A stretch of DNA of 64,000 nt, from contig OZ005611.1 of assembly GCA_963930655.1 (NCBI GenBank), positions 5,649,501 through 5,713,500 on the forward strand, given 5' to 3'. Made by a program: the position numbers and the translations under genes. The DNA is from Myrica gale (taxonomy: Eukaryota > Streptophyta > Magnoliopsida > Fagales > Myricaceae). This document shows, in pieces, positions 51,017 through 62,705 of this stretch (position 1 is its first letter; the number at the start of each line of letters is the position of its first letter). Below the pieces are notes generated by a model. The model did no database searches, was not told the origin of the DNA, and worked only from the letters and a program-made list of their open reading frames with translations.

Positions 51017-52672
51017 GTAAATAATAACTTGCCCATTTGATCCTTTTACCAGGAGTTCAAGATTGTACTGTTAAATTAGATTTGTTGTTGCACGTCTTCA
51101 AGGTAACAGTCTCACATTAGTCAGGAAATATTGAGAAAACTTTATATAAATTTTAAGGCATCTCTACTTGGCAAGTCGATTTTTCTAAAGTGTATAAATG
51201 TGCTGCTCGGTCTTCTTAAGGCCATAAACTTTTTCCTTTGCCTTCTCTTACGCCCTAACTAAAAATAAATTAAGAAGAATGTCAAGTCAGATCTAAATCA
51301 CATAGAATGCCTGAATGCAATAATTGGGAATTTTCAACAATAGGCTTCTCAATAAGTTTGTCGATATTTAACTTGCCCAGTTTCCATTAATTGTATAAAA
51401 CTAGAATGTGGACGGAATAAAATTGCATAAAGAATTGAACTTCTCAAATTTTACCTTCCTATTTGAATTTCCCTTCGCATGCTCTCAATCTCACCCTTGA
51501 TAGGTGAGGCTTCATGCGACTCCGAGCGTGTGCGCCCTCGTGAGATCGTCCTCGATAGCCTGAAGCTGTGCCGCGAGCTCTTGCCGAGACGAGAAAAGCT
51601 TCCTTCGGCCCAACAATTATCGCTTGTTTATTACGCATAAATTGTTTGGTGACGATTTGTTTTTGTCACAAAAAAAAAATCACTTTTCGTGAGGCAATTG
51701 GTATTTTGTCATTAACAAATGACCATATTGATTTTTTGTTTTTTAAGATTTTTTTTATGGACAAGATATTTTCTTTTTTAAATTGTATCATTTCATAAAT
51801 TTTTATTAATTTTTGTAGTTTTATACTTCATGACTTTTATTCTTTATTCTTTTGTTTTCATGACAAATATATTGGTGACTAAAAACATCTTTTAACGACC
51901 ATAGTTTTCTTTGGTCACTAAAAATTAGTGTTCGTACGATATTTTTAAAGACGAATTTAAGTCGCTAAAACAAGTGTGGACTCTTTAGTGATAAAATATT
52001 TTCCTCGCAAGAGATTGCTTTTAGTGACGAAGTTAATATTTATCACAAAAATTACGTGTTTGTAACATTTTAGCCACGAAAATGTATTTTTATTGCTAAA
52101 GGTCAAGCAAAACTTCTTTGGATTCAAGCTATCTGATACGTACTCATAAATTCGCCCTCCAAAATCCACGCCTTGTCCTATGATCCAGTGGAAGGTTGGG
52201 TACAAGGGAAAAGAAACAGAACCATATGAAAGCTTTGGACATAAGTTTGTGGTTAGCATACATTGCGCTGCTTGATGATGCTACAAACGTGGGTTCCTCA
52301 ATGATTTAATTTTGTCCAATTTCGGCTTATTGTTCCGAAAAAGTGAGAAAAAAGGGGGATCTTTACTAATTGTTCCAAATGGTAGTCTTCCTTGTGGGCT
52401 TGAGTATTGAAGCAATTGCGATTCTCTTATTGTTAGAGATTGCTCCCTGGAAAAATTTGTTCCTCTCACTCACCCGAAAAAAAAAATTGTTCCTGTTTCA
52501 AATTATGCTGGTGATGGGGACTACAACCTTGTGTACACAAGTGGGTGGCTATCAACATCGAGAAAATCATCCGTATAATGTAATCGCTATATGCAGCTTC
52601 ATCTACATTGACACACGAAGATTATCAAACATAATATTTGATACAAACGAAGAAAAAGACGTAAAATTGTTA
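51017..52672. other. Intergenic region with possible decayed transposon
   Basis: No supportable gene. From about 51650 to 52110 phrases such as GTGACGATTTG, AGTGACGAAG and TTTAAGTCGCTAAAAC recur with variation, as in some plant DNA transposons whose internal sequence is repetitive. I could not find ends. Confidence 0.4.
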
Positions 52673-53695
52673 TCACGGATTCTGGTTTTGAGGGTAATTA
52701 GGAGGGGGTGGAGGGATATAGGGCACCCAAGTTCTTGGGTCTCGAAGATTAAATGTTGGTGGAGGAGGAGAGAATGAAGGGATATGAGGTATCCAAGTTC
52801 TTGGGTCTCTTAGATTAAATGAGGGTGGAGGAGGCGGGGAAAACAGAGACGGAGTGGGAGGAAAAGGAGGGAAGGGAAAAGATGGAAAAGGAGGCAGTGG
52901 AGGGAAGGGTAGTGATGAGAAAGGTGGTAGTGGAGGGAAGGGCAGCGATGAGAAAGGTGGTAGTGGAGGGAAGGGCAATGGAGGGAGGGGCGGCAAGGGA
53001 GGAAAGGGGAATTGAGGTAAAGGGGGCCAAGGAAATCCGGATGGTGGGAAATAAGGAAGAAAACACTTTGAGGAATCCAAAGATCTTAGCAATTCCTTCT
53101 TATTTCCACATAAGGTAGTATTCTTCTTTGATGGCCTGTAACTCAGTGCATTCAAATTGTATATACAGAGATTATCATGCTTAGACTTGACTGATATCAC
53201 ATTTGCTGTGGTCTTTAAACTAGGGACGCTGCAGGCTGAAGAGGAGCTCCCTATCAAGCTTGCCTGGCACATTGATGTTACTGCCAAACCTTCTACGCAG
53301 TTAACCCCATCAACAGTTGGTATTTCTAGCTTATATACTCCATATTTATTTGTGGTTCTGTTGACTGAGAATGCGATCTGTTCCTTCGTTTTGGGTGAGT
53401 TTGCTTTGAATTTGCATTGTATTTGAACTTCAGAACCTGGTCCGTAAAAAAAACACATAATTTTAACATTGGAAGTCGAAATTCATGCCAACTGAAACTA
53501 CAGACTAGTTGATGGTCATAAGAACTAATTACCTGGCAAGAGGTAGCTGTGTTTAGAGAGAGTGTTGCTGGAGCAGATATCACAAAATACTACACCTACC
53601 ACGGTGATCCGAGAGACGGGATATGTTTGTTCAGCTATGAGAGAAAGTGGATGAGTGAAGAGAGATGCAAGAACAAGGAGAATTATAGGATCCAT
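52673..53695 (-). CDS. Pollen Ole e 1-like proline-rich cell-wall protein
   Basis: Two exons, 53695-53533 and 53436-52673, joined GT...AG in frame to give 308 residues. The N-terminus (MDPIILLVLASLFTHPLSLI) is a signal peptide. Residues about 25-160 form the Ole e 1/extensin-like domain: ITVVGVVFCDICSSNTLSKH, SYLLPGSEVQIQCKFKAN and a set of conserved Cys (VVFCDIC, CKFK, GVNCVEG, TSMCQA). From about 180 the chain is Pro/Phe/Leu-rich, with repeats of the type FPPLPPFSSLP and a twice-repeated FNLRDPRTW block near the C-terminus, ending NYPQNQNP. Such proteins are secreted to the wall. The expected function is structural; expression site is not visible here. Confidence 0.88.
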
Positions 53696-54436
53696 GGGAG
53701 CAAAATTTAGAGGGGTTGAAAGAAGCTTCTACAAAAGCATTAGAAGTTATGGGTGGTACTCCATGAAGGGTATCCAAAGCATTAGTCATTACTATATAGC
53801 TGAGGAAGTATGCTCTGTACGCATATAATGAGCCCGTGATTAGTTGGCGTTAGGACCAACTGTAATCAGAGAGCCAAAATGCTTTATCTATTCACTACAA
53901 ACAAAGACATGTGAAGAGCCTTTTTGGCAGATCTCGCAGTGAGGAGAGTGAAAGGTCGCGGCCATGTAGCAGATTGACAACCACTGGGGGTTCGATTTGG
54001 AGATATGTAATTTCTCATGTAGGAGAACATAAAGTCCATGTCTTGATGGACCATGTTGCAGGGGCAAGTGGGAACCTTTTAATTTTTTCTGTTGGGAGGT
54101 TTGCTTGCTTGCTTTCGGACTCACTTCTGTTTCTTTACTTTCTGTTTGTGGCAAGATGTTCACGATTCCCTGAAAACAAGATGACAATCGCAGGGCAATT
54201 ATGGTGTAGTCTGTTTGTGGCTACTGCTTCCATATATCCACACAAAGTTCTCACTCTGCCCCTCAAACGTGAGGAGTTTGGGTCCTTAAGAGTATAAAAC
54301 ATACAGTACACGACACTGTATCATGATTCAGATTGGTTTCTTCTGTAGTGATCTATTGGCTGTCTTTTCAATGGAACGATTATTTTTGGTGGGACTCGCA
54401 GGAAATGCACAGATTTCAGTGTCGGGCAACCCTTTC
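53696..54436. other. Upstream flank of the Ole e 1-like gene
   Basis: Promoter region of the preceding gene. Open frames of 128 codons (plus) and 99 codons (minus) overlap at 53888-54297, but neither matches a family I know and neither has convincing composition. Confidence 0.45.
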
Positions 54437-54460
54437 TGTGAGAACCCAGCTAAAAAAAAT

Positions 54461-54538
54461 GGCAAATGTGGGAGTCGAACTCCAGACCTGGCTGGGGGTG
54501 ATAACAGGAGAAGGCCATTAGGCCAATCGCGCATTTGT
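54461..54538 (-). other. tRNA-like segment 1 in the solo LTR
   Basis: On the minus strand it has an A-box-like TGGCCTAATGG, a B-box-like AGTTCGACTCC within a pairing GGAG...CTCC stem, and end sequences CAAATG and CATTTG that can form an acceptor-like stem. It lacks a normal anticodon arm that I can draw, so it is not a functional tRNA gene. Confidence 0.5.
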
Positions 54539-54600
54539 TAATTTATATGCAGTTTAATATATTTAAAGGTTAGCAGCTTTATTTCGAAAAATATGTCAAA

Positions 54601-54662
54601 CGAAGATTCGAACCCAGGTGCCGGGGATGGCAAAACGCAGCTCGACCATTGAGGCGCGCGTG
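54601..54662 (-). other. tRNA-like segment 2 in the solo LTR
   Basis: On the minus strand it has GCCTCAATGGTCGAGC (A-box-like) and CCTGGGTTCGAATCTTC (B-box-like). The spacing suits a tRNA body, but the acceptor ends do not pair well. It lies about 65 bp from segment 1 in the same orientation. Confidence 0.5.
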
Positions 54663-56060
54663 CGCGCTTATTTTTATAATGAAACTTTATTTTATTTAAA
54701 CACGTTTTGCCGAATTGGATTTTTAAGTAAAACGGTGCGTTTTGATCTTCTTCCTCCTCAACCCTAATCTTTTCGACTTACTGGGTTGCAGACCGCCGTT
54801 TTCGACCCTTCCTCTCTCTCTCATCAATTCTCTCTCTCTCTCTTCAGTTTCTCATCCGTTTTAGCACCATTTCGTCTAATTTTCGAGGCTTTTCATTCCA
54901 AACGTTCAATTCTCGAAGTTTCTATGTATTTTGGCAACTAATGGCAATAATGTAAGATATGTGAAGAGACACCTAATGGCTTTCCATGGGGGACGGTTTT
55001 CACTAAGAATTCAAGACTCTTCCGCCTATAAAAGGGACCTCTTGCTCAGAGATTCTTCACACCCTCTCAAACGTGATTTTTCATAAATTTTGAGATCTCT
55101 CTCTCTCTCTCTCTCTATATTCGGCCATTGTTGGGTATTTACGTTTTTCTTCGGTTCTTGAGGATCGTTGCAGTACGTGTTTTCTAAGGCGATTCGATTA
55201 TCGAAGAAAATTGGGTAAGCGGAGCTACTATTATATTTTTCTCCAAAAATTATGAACACGTTTTCATAAACGATTTTATGGAAAATATTTATTGCAAGTT
55301 TATGTTATTCTGAAAACAAATGTGGAATTTTAAAAGATCTACTGAGATTGTTTATATGACTGTTCTGAATTATTTATCAAAGATTCTGTATTCTGCTGAA
55401 CATCATTTCTGATTTTGAAATCTGAATTCTGTTAACATCATTTCTGATTTTGAAATCTGAATTCTGTTATTATATATTATATTGTTTTCAAACCCCGAGG
55501 CGATGTTCTGTTACTGATTACTGATTACTGATTACTGCTGTTGTTGGTACCAACTCATTACTGATTACTGGTGCGCCCATTCTTCGGATTGGTTTCTGTG
55601 TGGGTTTCTCCCTAGTGCACACTTAGCGTACGTGGCTAAGTCTTAGTAGGGCAAACTCCACTTTCTGTTGGCTTAATTCGGTTTGGCCGCCGGTTAAGTC
55701 GTTGCACAACCCTGCCACAGGGGTCAATGTGGCTTACTGTTGATGTCAAGGGGATTTTCTGAAAAATCTATTTTATTTTCCGATCACTGAATTAAGTATT
55801 ATTTTCAAAGAAAAGAATATATGTTTTTATTCTCTGCTTACTGAGTTGTCGAACTCACTCCGTTTTATTTTTTCTTATTTTCAGAAATTGCTCAGAGATT
55901 GAGCCTAGAGAGCATGTGGGCGGGATAGATGAGAGCATCATTATGAATTTTAATTTGTTCAAGTTTCTGTTTTGAAAACAATATCATTATAATTTGTTTT
56001 GTTTCGAATAAATGAGATAAATTTCTTTTGTTTATTTATGCTGATTTTTGGTGCGTGACA

Positions 56061-58376
56061 CTTTCTTTAGAGCCTTGAGATTGGGAATATATGTTATTAT
56101 ATGCTTAATGTTTATCTGCTTATATACAGTTCAATTTAGAGGTTCGCTAGAACTGATGAATACGAAGGTCACGTGGTGCACCTCAATTGTTTTTGTTCTA
56201 GTCTCCACTCTTGGTTCAGGGCCCTCTGGCATATGCCCCCACTGGACATGTCGCACCTGAGACCTTCCTACCCTTCCGGGTTTAAAGAAAAGTCTTCTCC
56301 TGTTGGAATATTTTGTGCGTATATTCCTTCGGCCAAAATATGCGTTTCAGTGGCAGGAAACGGCTCAAGCGATTGGGTTCCAAGGGGCAAATGTACAAGT
56401 TTTTACCATCGAACAAGTCCTTGGGCCTTGGGCCCCGGGCCTCGGACTCGGAAAAGGGCGCAAGAAGGCAAAAGGAATTTCTCAAGCCACAGCCCTGTAT
56501 CCATCGAGCTACATATGTTGATATCTTGGTAGTCCAGTCCTAGTTCTCTTTCTTTTTGGGCCACTATATTTATATCGTGGAAAGTGGGTTCATCTCCTTA
56601 CGCCACGAGTTCTTGACAGTGCGTCTTACGCTACGTTTTTCGGGGTGAAAGATAAGTCATAAGAGTCCCACCCAAAAGAGCATAGAAAGAAAATCGTGGG
56701 TATCCTTCTTCGACAGGACTCAGTTCATTCCTCCAACGATAGACACCCACCACAAAAACGTTACAACACCATTTTGCAAGTTTGCCTGTCTTCCATTTTT
56801 CAAGTATGTCCACCATTAGTCTCACCAGAAAATTATAAAATCAAACTTCCATCCAACTCAATTACATTGAGTACAAAAATAGTCAAACCAATTTCCCTCC
56901 CTCGATGTGGCCTCAGTGTGGGCAACTAGCTAATACCCACCTCGAGAACAGCTGTTTTCATTCACATTTTGAACTCGGGATCGCTTCTGTTGGTGGTGAC
57001 AATTTTTTTTTTATTACCAAAATCCGTACATTGGAAGAGAGAAATACAATGTATAAACCTTACACTATTTATATAGTTTCGAATAGTATAGGTCTTATTG
57101 TAAAGTTCATATATTTTATCTGTCTATCTCTAAATTGCATAGTAAAATGTGAGTAGTAGATTACAAAAGAGCTTGATCATTCATATGGGAGGGGGTTCCA
57201 CTCCTAGACCAATGCCATAAATATTGATAACACTTAGATATATATTTGATGCTTATTTGTTTCCTCAAACTTTCTCACTAAATTCTCCTTATAGGACATT
57301 AGAAGTAGTTGAATTGACTGTTTCAAGTGCTGGAGTGACATGACTTTGGGCCGGACATTTCAGCTTGGGATCCCGATGCCATCCCGATAGAGGCTGAAAA
57401 TGGTCATTTCCAGCCTTTATCGGGAGCCGGAGCATTTCCCTTTCATTATTGTCGTCCTATCTTTCCATGTACATTTCTTATTCCCACATAAGATATTTTA
57501 GATACTCTTTTGTTTCTCAAAATCAACAAACATTTCTCACACTATTTTTCGCTGTTACTATCTCATCCAGAATCCAGATGAGATATAGAACACGAATTTA
57601 AGATATTTTCGAGGACCAAAGTTGGGCGAATATTACCAATAAATTTGAACTAAAAATGAATAGATGAAGATCTAATAAACATTGTAAGCTGGATGCACGG
57701 GATTGTGTTCCAACTATAAATGACGAACCGAGCGTTGTCGAATGCATGCGGTAGAACATAACTGTTCCGGCAGAATCAATCATGGCAAAAAGCTGCTGGG
57801 GCTGATGGTCTCGTCAGTCGTCACCGTCCTCCTCATCATAGTTCCGTACGCGAGGCCGGCCCATAAAGAAAACATGGCCATGAATCGAGTACTCGAAGCG
57901 CCACGCGTACGGAGACCACTATATTTTGCCGGAAAAGACCCCTCCATAACATTCCCAAGCATCATGATCACGAGTTTCCCGGCGTAAATTACACGTAGTA
58001 CTCGCTTATTGTTTTTACACGTTTGTTTATTGCGAGAAATAAATGCCTAAAATCCGGGGTCAGAACAAGCTTAATTTTTACCTTCCGTTCTCTGTACAAA
58101 CAAGAGATTCCCGAGTACATTAGTTACTCCATTTTAACATCCATTACACAAGTTAGAAACCTCAAAACTCAGCGTTTTATATCAAAAATCAGAGACGGAA
58201 AACTGAAATCAACATACTAATCTACCAAACCCACTCCGCTTCTGCCTTCGTATGTAAAATTTCAAAGGAAAATGCTGGGCATCCCGTCCACGTCCCGCTG
58301 GCGGACGTGGAAGTGGGGCCCAGCTTCACAGTCCCCAATTTCAAAGTGTCTGGCGGTCTAATTTGTTCTGCCACAC
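56061..58376. other. Intergenic region
   Basis: No gene supported. Before the solo LTR inserted, the sequence left of 54437 and right of 56065 was contiguous. An 81-codon frame at 57742-57987 has a hydrophobic stretch (LMVSSVVTVLLIIVPYA) but no recognisable family and no clear start. Confidence 0.45.
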
Positions 58377-58766
58377 TCAGAGCCACATGGCTCCAGCCTC
58401 CTTGAGAAGCGGGACTAGTGTCCCGTTTATGTGGGACGCCATGACTCGGTCCATGGCACCAATCAGCTTCCCTCCTATGAAAACCACGGGCACAGAACCG
58501 GGCGAACTCCCAAGCAGCCTCATCAAGGCCCTCTCAATCTCTTTGCCTCTTGGGTCCTGGTCCAGCTCGTAGACAGTTGGGTTCACACCCATCCCGCAGA
58601 AAAGCCTCTTGACCGCGTGGCACATGCAACAGCTACTGACACTGAATATCACCACCGCGCTCTCCGAGGCCAGCCTCACTACTCGCTCCAATGGGTCCGG
58701 CCCCATGCTCCTCACCGGCATATAGTGACCCCACGAGTAGTACTGATCCGCAGCTTGGTAATGCAT
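58377..58766 (-). CDS. CC-type glutaredoxin (ROXY class)
   Basis: Intronless, 129 residues from the ATG at 58766. The frame stays open 44 codons further upstream, but CC-type glutaredoxins commonly start MHYQ, so the upstream part is 5' UTR. The active site is CCMC (residues 46-49, [20 protein letters not shown]), the land-plant-specific class. The glutathione-binding stretch [20 protein letters not shown] is present. The usual C-terminal ALWL is AMWL here. Members bind TGA bZIP factors and TOPLESS-type co-repressors and act in flower development or stress and nitrogen signalling. The exact member cannot be resolved from sequence memory alone. Confidence 0.94.
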   Translation of the reverse strand: MHYQAADQYYSWGHYMPVRSMGPDPLERVVRLASESAVVIFSVSSCCMCHAVKRLFCGMGVNPTVYELDQDPRGKEIERALMRLLGSSPGSVPVVFIGGKLIGAMDRVMASHINGTLVPLLKEAGAMWL

Positions 58767-59693
58767 TGTCAAGTGAATTTGACTCCGAGACTGAGAAAGG
58801 AAAACAACTGAAGAACCAGAAAAGGAAGCAATGTAAAGCAAGTAAATATATGAAAAATGATCGTCTGCACAGTCCACCAAGAACGGTTTTATAGGCAATG
58901 CGTTGGAGAGGCAATACAGTAAATATGTGAAGTTTGACTGTTGCTGTCGCAGCGCGTGCTTAGAGGATCTAGCGGTTTTTGCTTGAAAAGGATTGTTGTC
59001 TGTACTTCCTATACTGGGAGGTGTACAAAAGACAAAAATATATTACTCTAAGCAGTTAAAAGCATAAAGCGGGAAAAAGCAGGTGTCAGCTATGGAAGTC
59101 GGCTATGTAGGGTATTTGTCTACGCCATGGAGTACCGTATGAGGCTCTATTTTTGGGAACATATAATAGTACATAAATGCCTTTGGACTCGGGCGCTGAG
59201 ACATGGCAGCAGGCTTTACTACAGGAGGAGGGTTTTAAAGAGACGGCTGTGTCCGTCCTTGTTGTTGGACCCTACGACCGAACCCTCGGCCTCTGACGTG
59301 ACCATTACGCGCTTGTTTCTGCTTTTACATTTTTTTTCTAAAGCTTTCTGCTTTTACATTTGGATTCTCAACGCTCTTTCATAATCGTGATGATCGAAAT
59401 GGCTCCTTGGGCTCGTCACTTTGACCTTCTCCCATCCCATGAAAGGTAGAAAGAAAGCGTGACGAGTTGCAGATCAGTTGCTGGGGGTTTGAATATTTGA
59501 TTGCGCTCTGTTTACCACGTTGCTTTTGGTTCAGTCCAAATCACTGTCTTTGTCCCGGATCGAGAGTTTAGAAACTCTCACGAATTGCTTTAATCATGTA
59601 TTCGAGCTATTTCTTATTCCATGCTTAAGAAACTATAGTGTCCGCGGTGTGTCACTTGGGATAGGAGGCTTTTTTTTAATATTATTATTATTT

Positions 59694-60050
59694 AAGAATT
59701 TGAAATTTTGGTCTTTGGGTTTATATCCTTTTGGCAAATAGATCCTTCACTTTCAAATTTCAAAATTTTAACCCGTAAGTTTTCTTTGTTTGACGAAATG
59801 GTTCTTCCGTTATTCTGCCGTCCATATGCTTAACGGATTTGAAGCGGTCGACCGGATATATGTGTAAAAAGTGAGCGGTCGACCGCTCCAAATTTGCTGA
59901 CGTTTCAGAGAGCTCCATATGGACGACAGACTGACGGAATGACCATTTCGTCAAACAATGAAAACTCAGGGACTAAAAGTTTGAAATTTGAAAGTGAAGG
60001 ACCAATTTGTCAAATAGGTATAAACTCAAAGACCAAATTGTCAAATTCTC
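59694..60050. mobile_element. Mutator-like MITE
   Basis: 357 bp element beginning AAGAATTTGAAATTTTGGTC and ending GACCAAATTGTCAAATTCTC, with long inverted arms. It is flanked by the exact 9 bp duplication TTATTATTT (59685-59693 and 60051-60059). The centre includes GCGGTCGACCG twice. It shares the ACCAAAT phrase in its arms with the larger element at 33508 but is not an obvious copy. Confidence 0.82.
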
Positions 60051-61383
60051 TTATTATTTTATAAAAGTTAATGTAAGAAATATGCTTTAACAATGTGAGA
60101 CTTTACATTTTCAACAGTTTAAGGTGTTTTTCTTTTTTTTTTTTTTAAATAAGGATGCAATTAGTGTATTGAAATTTAGAAAGCAAGATTGATTTTAACT
60201 TATAATTAAGATGTTTATTATGACATTACTTCTAAAATTGATTTCCTTTTGTGTTAATCAAATCAATATCAGATGACTGAAATTGATTTGCCTTTTTTAT
60301 GCGTTTTTTATAGGCAACCAAAATTGGTTTATTTGATCATTATTCCCCCACACAAAAAGAAAACACTTAAAGAGGGCTCCTACTCTCCTACTTAATGTAG
60401 ATGGAGCGAAATTTATAAACCGAAATAAATGTGGTCAAAAGTCATTAACTAATTATTCAGCAATTCCGTTAAAAATTTATGGTTGGATTTAATCTAACAA
60501 ATAAATGTTCCTAAGCTTAAGGACAAATGCATCCCAAAATTAAATAGCAATTATTGCAAAATAATTTCCCTTATGAGCTACCCAATATAAATCAAGCCCT
60601 TTAAATACGAAGGGAACATTATTTCTCTAAAATCCATCCATTAAATCTCAAGATGGGCAATAATTTTGCCAATCTGTTTTCATTTATCTGACACCTGCTC
60701 GAATTGAATAGCATCTGGTTGCAAATAGATAAACCCTTTTTAATTTCCATGCACGACATTAGATTAACTGTTCCAGGCCACCATCCATTTGCATGGTACG
60801 TACCTTAGCGTGACGCAATTGGATTTAAGAGGGTCGGGTGCTTAAGGCCAGCATTAATAAGTGAAGGTAAAAAGATTAGAAGAAAAAAATTGAGTGAAGG
60901 GACAATGACTAAATACAGGGACTTATTTCCTGCGGATTTGTCCACCTACCAAAGGCTAAAGCAGTGACAAAGCGGCAGTAGCTAATAGAGCAAAAGGGAA
61001 AAGGCGTGCACTGCAGCGATGTCGGAGTCGGGCGGCGGGTACGGATATGCGCCGAATATCGGCGAAATATGAGGATCTTATTGCATTTGAACCGGCAGGA
61101 TCGTTTAAGGGGGAAAAAAAAACCCGGCAGGATTGGCGAGGCCTGACCGCAAACCATCTTCCTAGCTGTTAAAAGCGTCTGTCTTCTCTGTTTTGGATGA
61201 ACCCACAAGAGCTTTTGGTCTTTCTTTTGCTCGCGGTGCTTAAGCTTGCAACCAATTCTCTCGTGTAGCTAGTTCTCTTTGATAAGGTCGGGATCCGACA
61301 CTACGCTCAGTTACTCACCATTTTTAAAACATTTTCTTAAATGGTTCACAAAATTTCTTTAAGGAAAAGGTTCTAATTATCGA

Positions 61384-61565
61384 TACAATTTCAAATAAAA
61401 ATATAAACTATTAATGCATACACATTAAACTCTCAAATTACTTACACAATTAATAAATGCAGTCTTGAAATAAGTACAATTTCAAATAAAGATATAAATT
61501 ATTAATCTTGACACATTAAGCTCTCAAATTACTTACACAATTAATTAAAGTATGTCTTGAAATAA
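61384..61565. repeat. 91 bp tandem duplication
   Basis: Two diverged copies begin TACAATTTCAAATAAA at 61384 and 61475 and share CTCTCAAATTACTTACACAA and GTCTTGAAATAA. Intergenic, AT-rich, no coding potential. Confidence 0.75.
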
Positions 61566-62705
61566 AATCTGATAATCAAAATCGTGTCACGTGATTCATC
61601 CACAACACACGCGACACGAGTTTGATCTTTGGATCTTATTTAGAGACGCAAATTAATGAAATTTAGTAGTTTGTGGGTTTAATTTGTCAAATGTGATCAT
61701 TTAGAATTTTTATTTAAAATTGCATTGATAGTTAAATGATTCAAAATAATATTATAACCCTTTTCATTACCAAACATCACCATGCTTGCAGGGTCATATG
61801 CTGTTTGAACTAACGGGAAGAAGCAAAATGATTTTCGTATACAATATTACTTGAAGAGCTTCCTGATCTCCAATTGAGGTAGATTTTCGTACACTCAGTA
61901 TACAACGAGCGAAGGGATTTCCATTGGGTTCGAACAGATGGATTCACTTCACTCAAGAAAGGAATCATAACGAGCCTGCAATTGGTGATGGTAGATGATG
62001 GGCCATAAAATACTAGGCCCTATCAAGTCTGACCACCTCTGATTTGGCCCATTGTTGTTGTCCTCCACTGTCCATTCAGCCTTCTCCTTAGAGTTCTCAA
62101 GGATTTTAAACTCTTAACAGAACATCTGATCAAGATCGGTATGCGCAAAACCGATCATTACCTATAAGTTCGGATTCGATGAAACCCCTCGTATTCGGAA
62201 GTTCTCTCTCTCCTAATAAAACTCCATGATCTCTCGGAAAGGAGTTATATCCCTAAAAAGGTTCGTGACTCTGAGATCTATATAAGGATCGAGGTATTTT
62301 TCTTTAAGGATCATGCTCAATTTTATTCTCTAAACATCAAACACTCTATTCATAACTAATTTGGCTGTCAGAGACTTGATCCGAGGTCACACCCACCTCA
62401 ATGATCTTTGCAGGAAGCTCCATTTCGGTGGTGATTCTTGATATCATGCGGGAGCAATAAGGCGTAAAAACAGGTTAATGTATATCATCGTCGTGATTGT
62501 GAAATCCAATTAACTCCATATGTGAGTTCAAATTGCACCAAAACTAAATTGGACTTACAGGATAGAAAAAACATGCACGTTGGAAAAATTACGTGTGATC
62601 GTCGAAGACATTTTGGTCTTCCCAAAAACGCGATACAATGTATACAAGAGATAAAAACTGATCACATGCCCCACCAACATCTCTGTCTTCTTGTTTGAGT
62701 GAGAC

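Larger units (their letters stand above)
54437..56060 (+). mobile_element. Solo LTR of a large LTR retrotransposon
   Basis: The 1624 bp sequence begins TGTGAGAACCC and ends GGTGCGTGACA, and is flanked by the exact 5 bp duplication CTTTC (54432-54436 and 56061-56065). There is no internal domain, binding site or second LTR, so recombination between LTRs has removed the body. A TATA box (CCTATAAAAGGG, around 55024) and an AATAAA near the right end (around 56008) indicate plus orientation with U3 on the left. The length suits a gypsy-type element, but that is an inference. The left end holds two tRNA-like segments in antisense. Confidence 0.85.
58767..62705. other. Intergenic region between glutaredoxin and EXO70 genes
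   Basis: About 3.9 kb. The left few hundred bp are the glutaredoxin promoter and contain a TGACGTGA near 59296. The rest is AT-rich, with a Mutator-like MITE at 59694 and a tandem duplication at 61384. Small open frames match no known family. Confidence 0.5.

Noticed and set aside
53911..54297. 128-codon plus-strand frame
   Set aside because: No known domain, no codon-use support, and it overlaps an equally open frame on the other strand.
54461..54662. Two functional tRNA genes
   Set aside because: The A- and B-box-like motifs are there, but no complete cloverleaf with a proper anticodon arm can be drawn, and both lie within an LTR.
57742..57987. 81-codon frame with a hydrophobic segment
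   Set aside because: A single transmembrane-like stretch is not enough; no family match and no clear promoter or start.
58767..58898. N-terminal extension of the glutaredoxin by 44 residues
   Set aside because: The family starts MHYQ; the upstream codons are not conserved and fit a 5' UTR that happens to be open.
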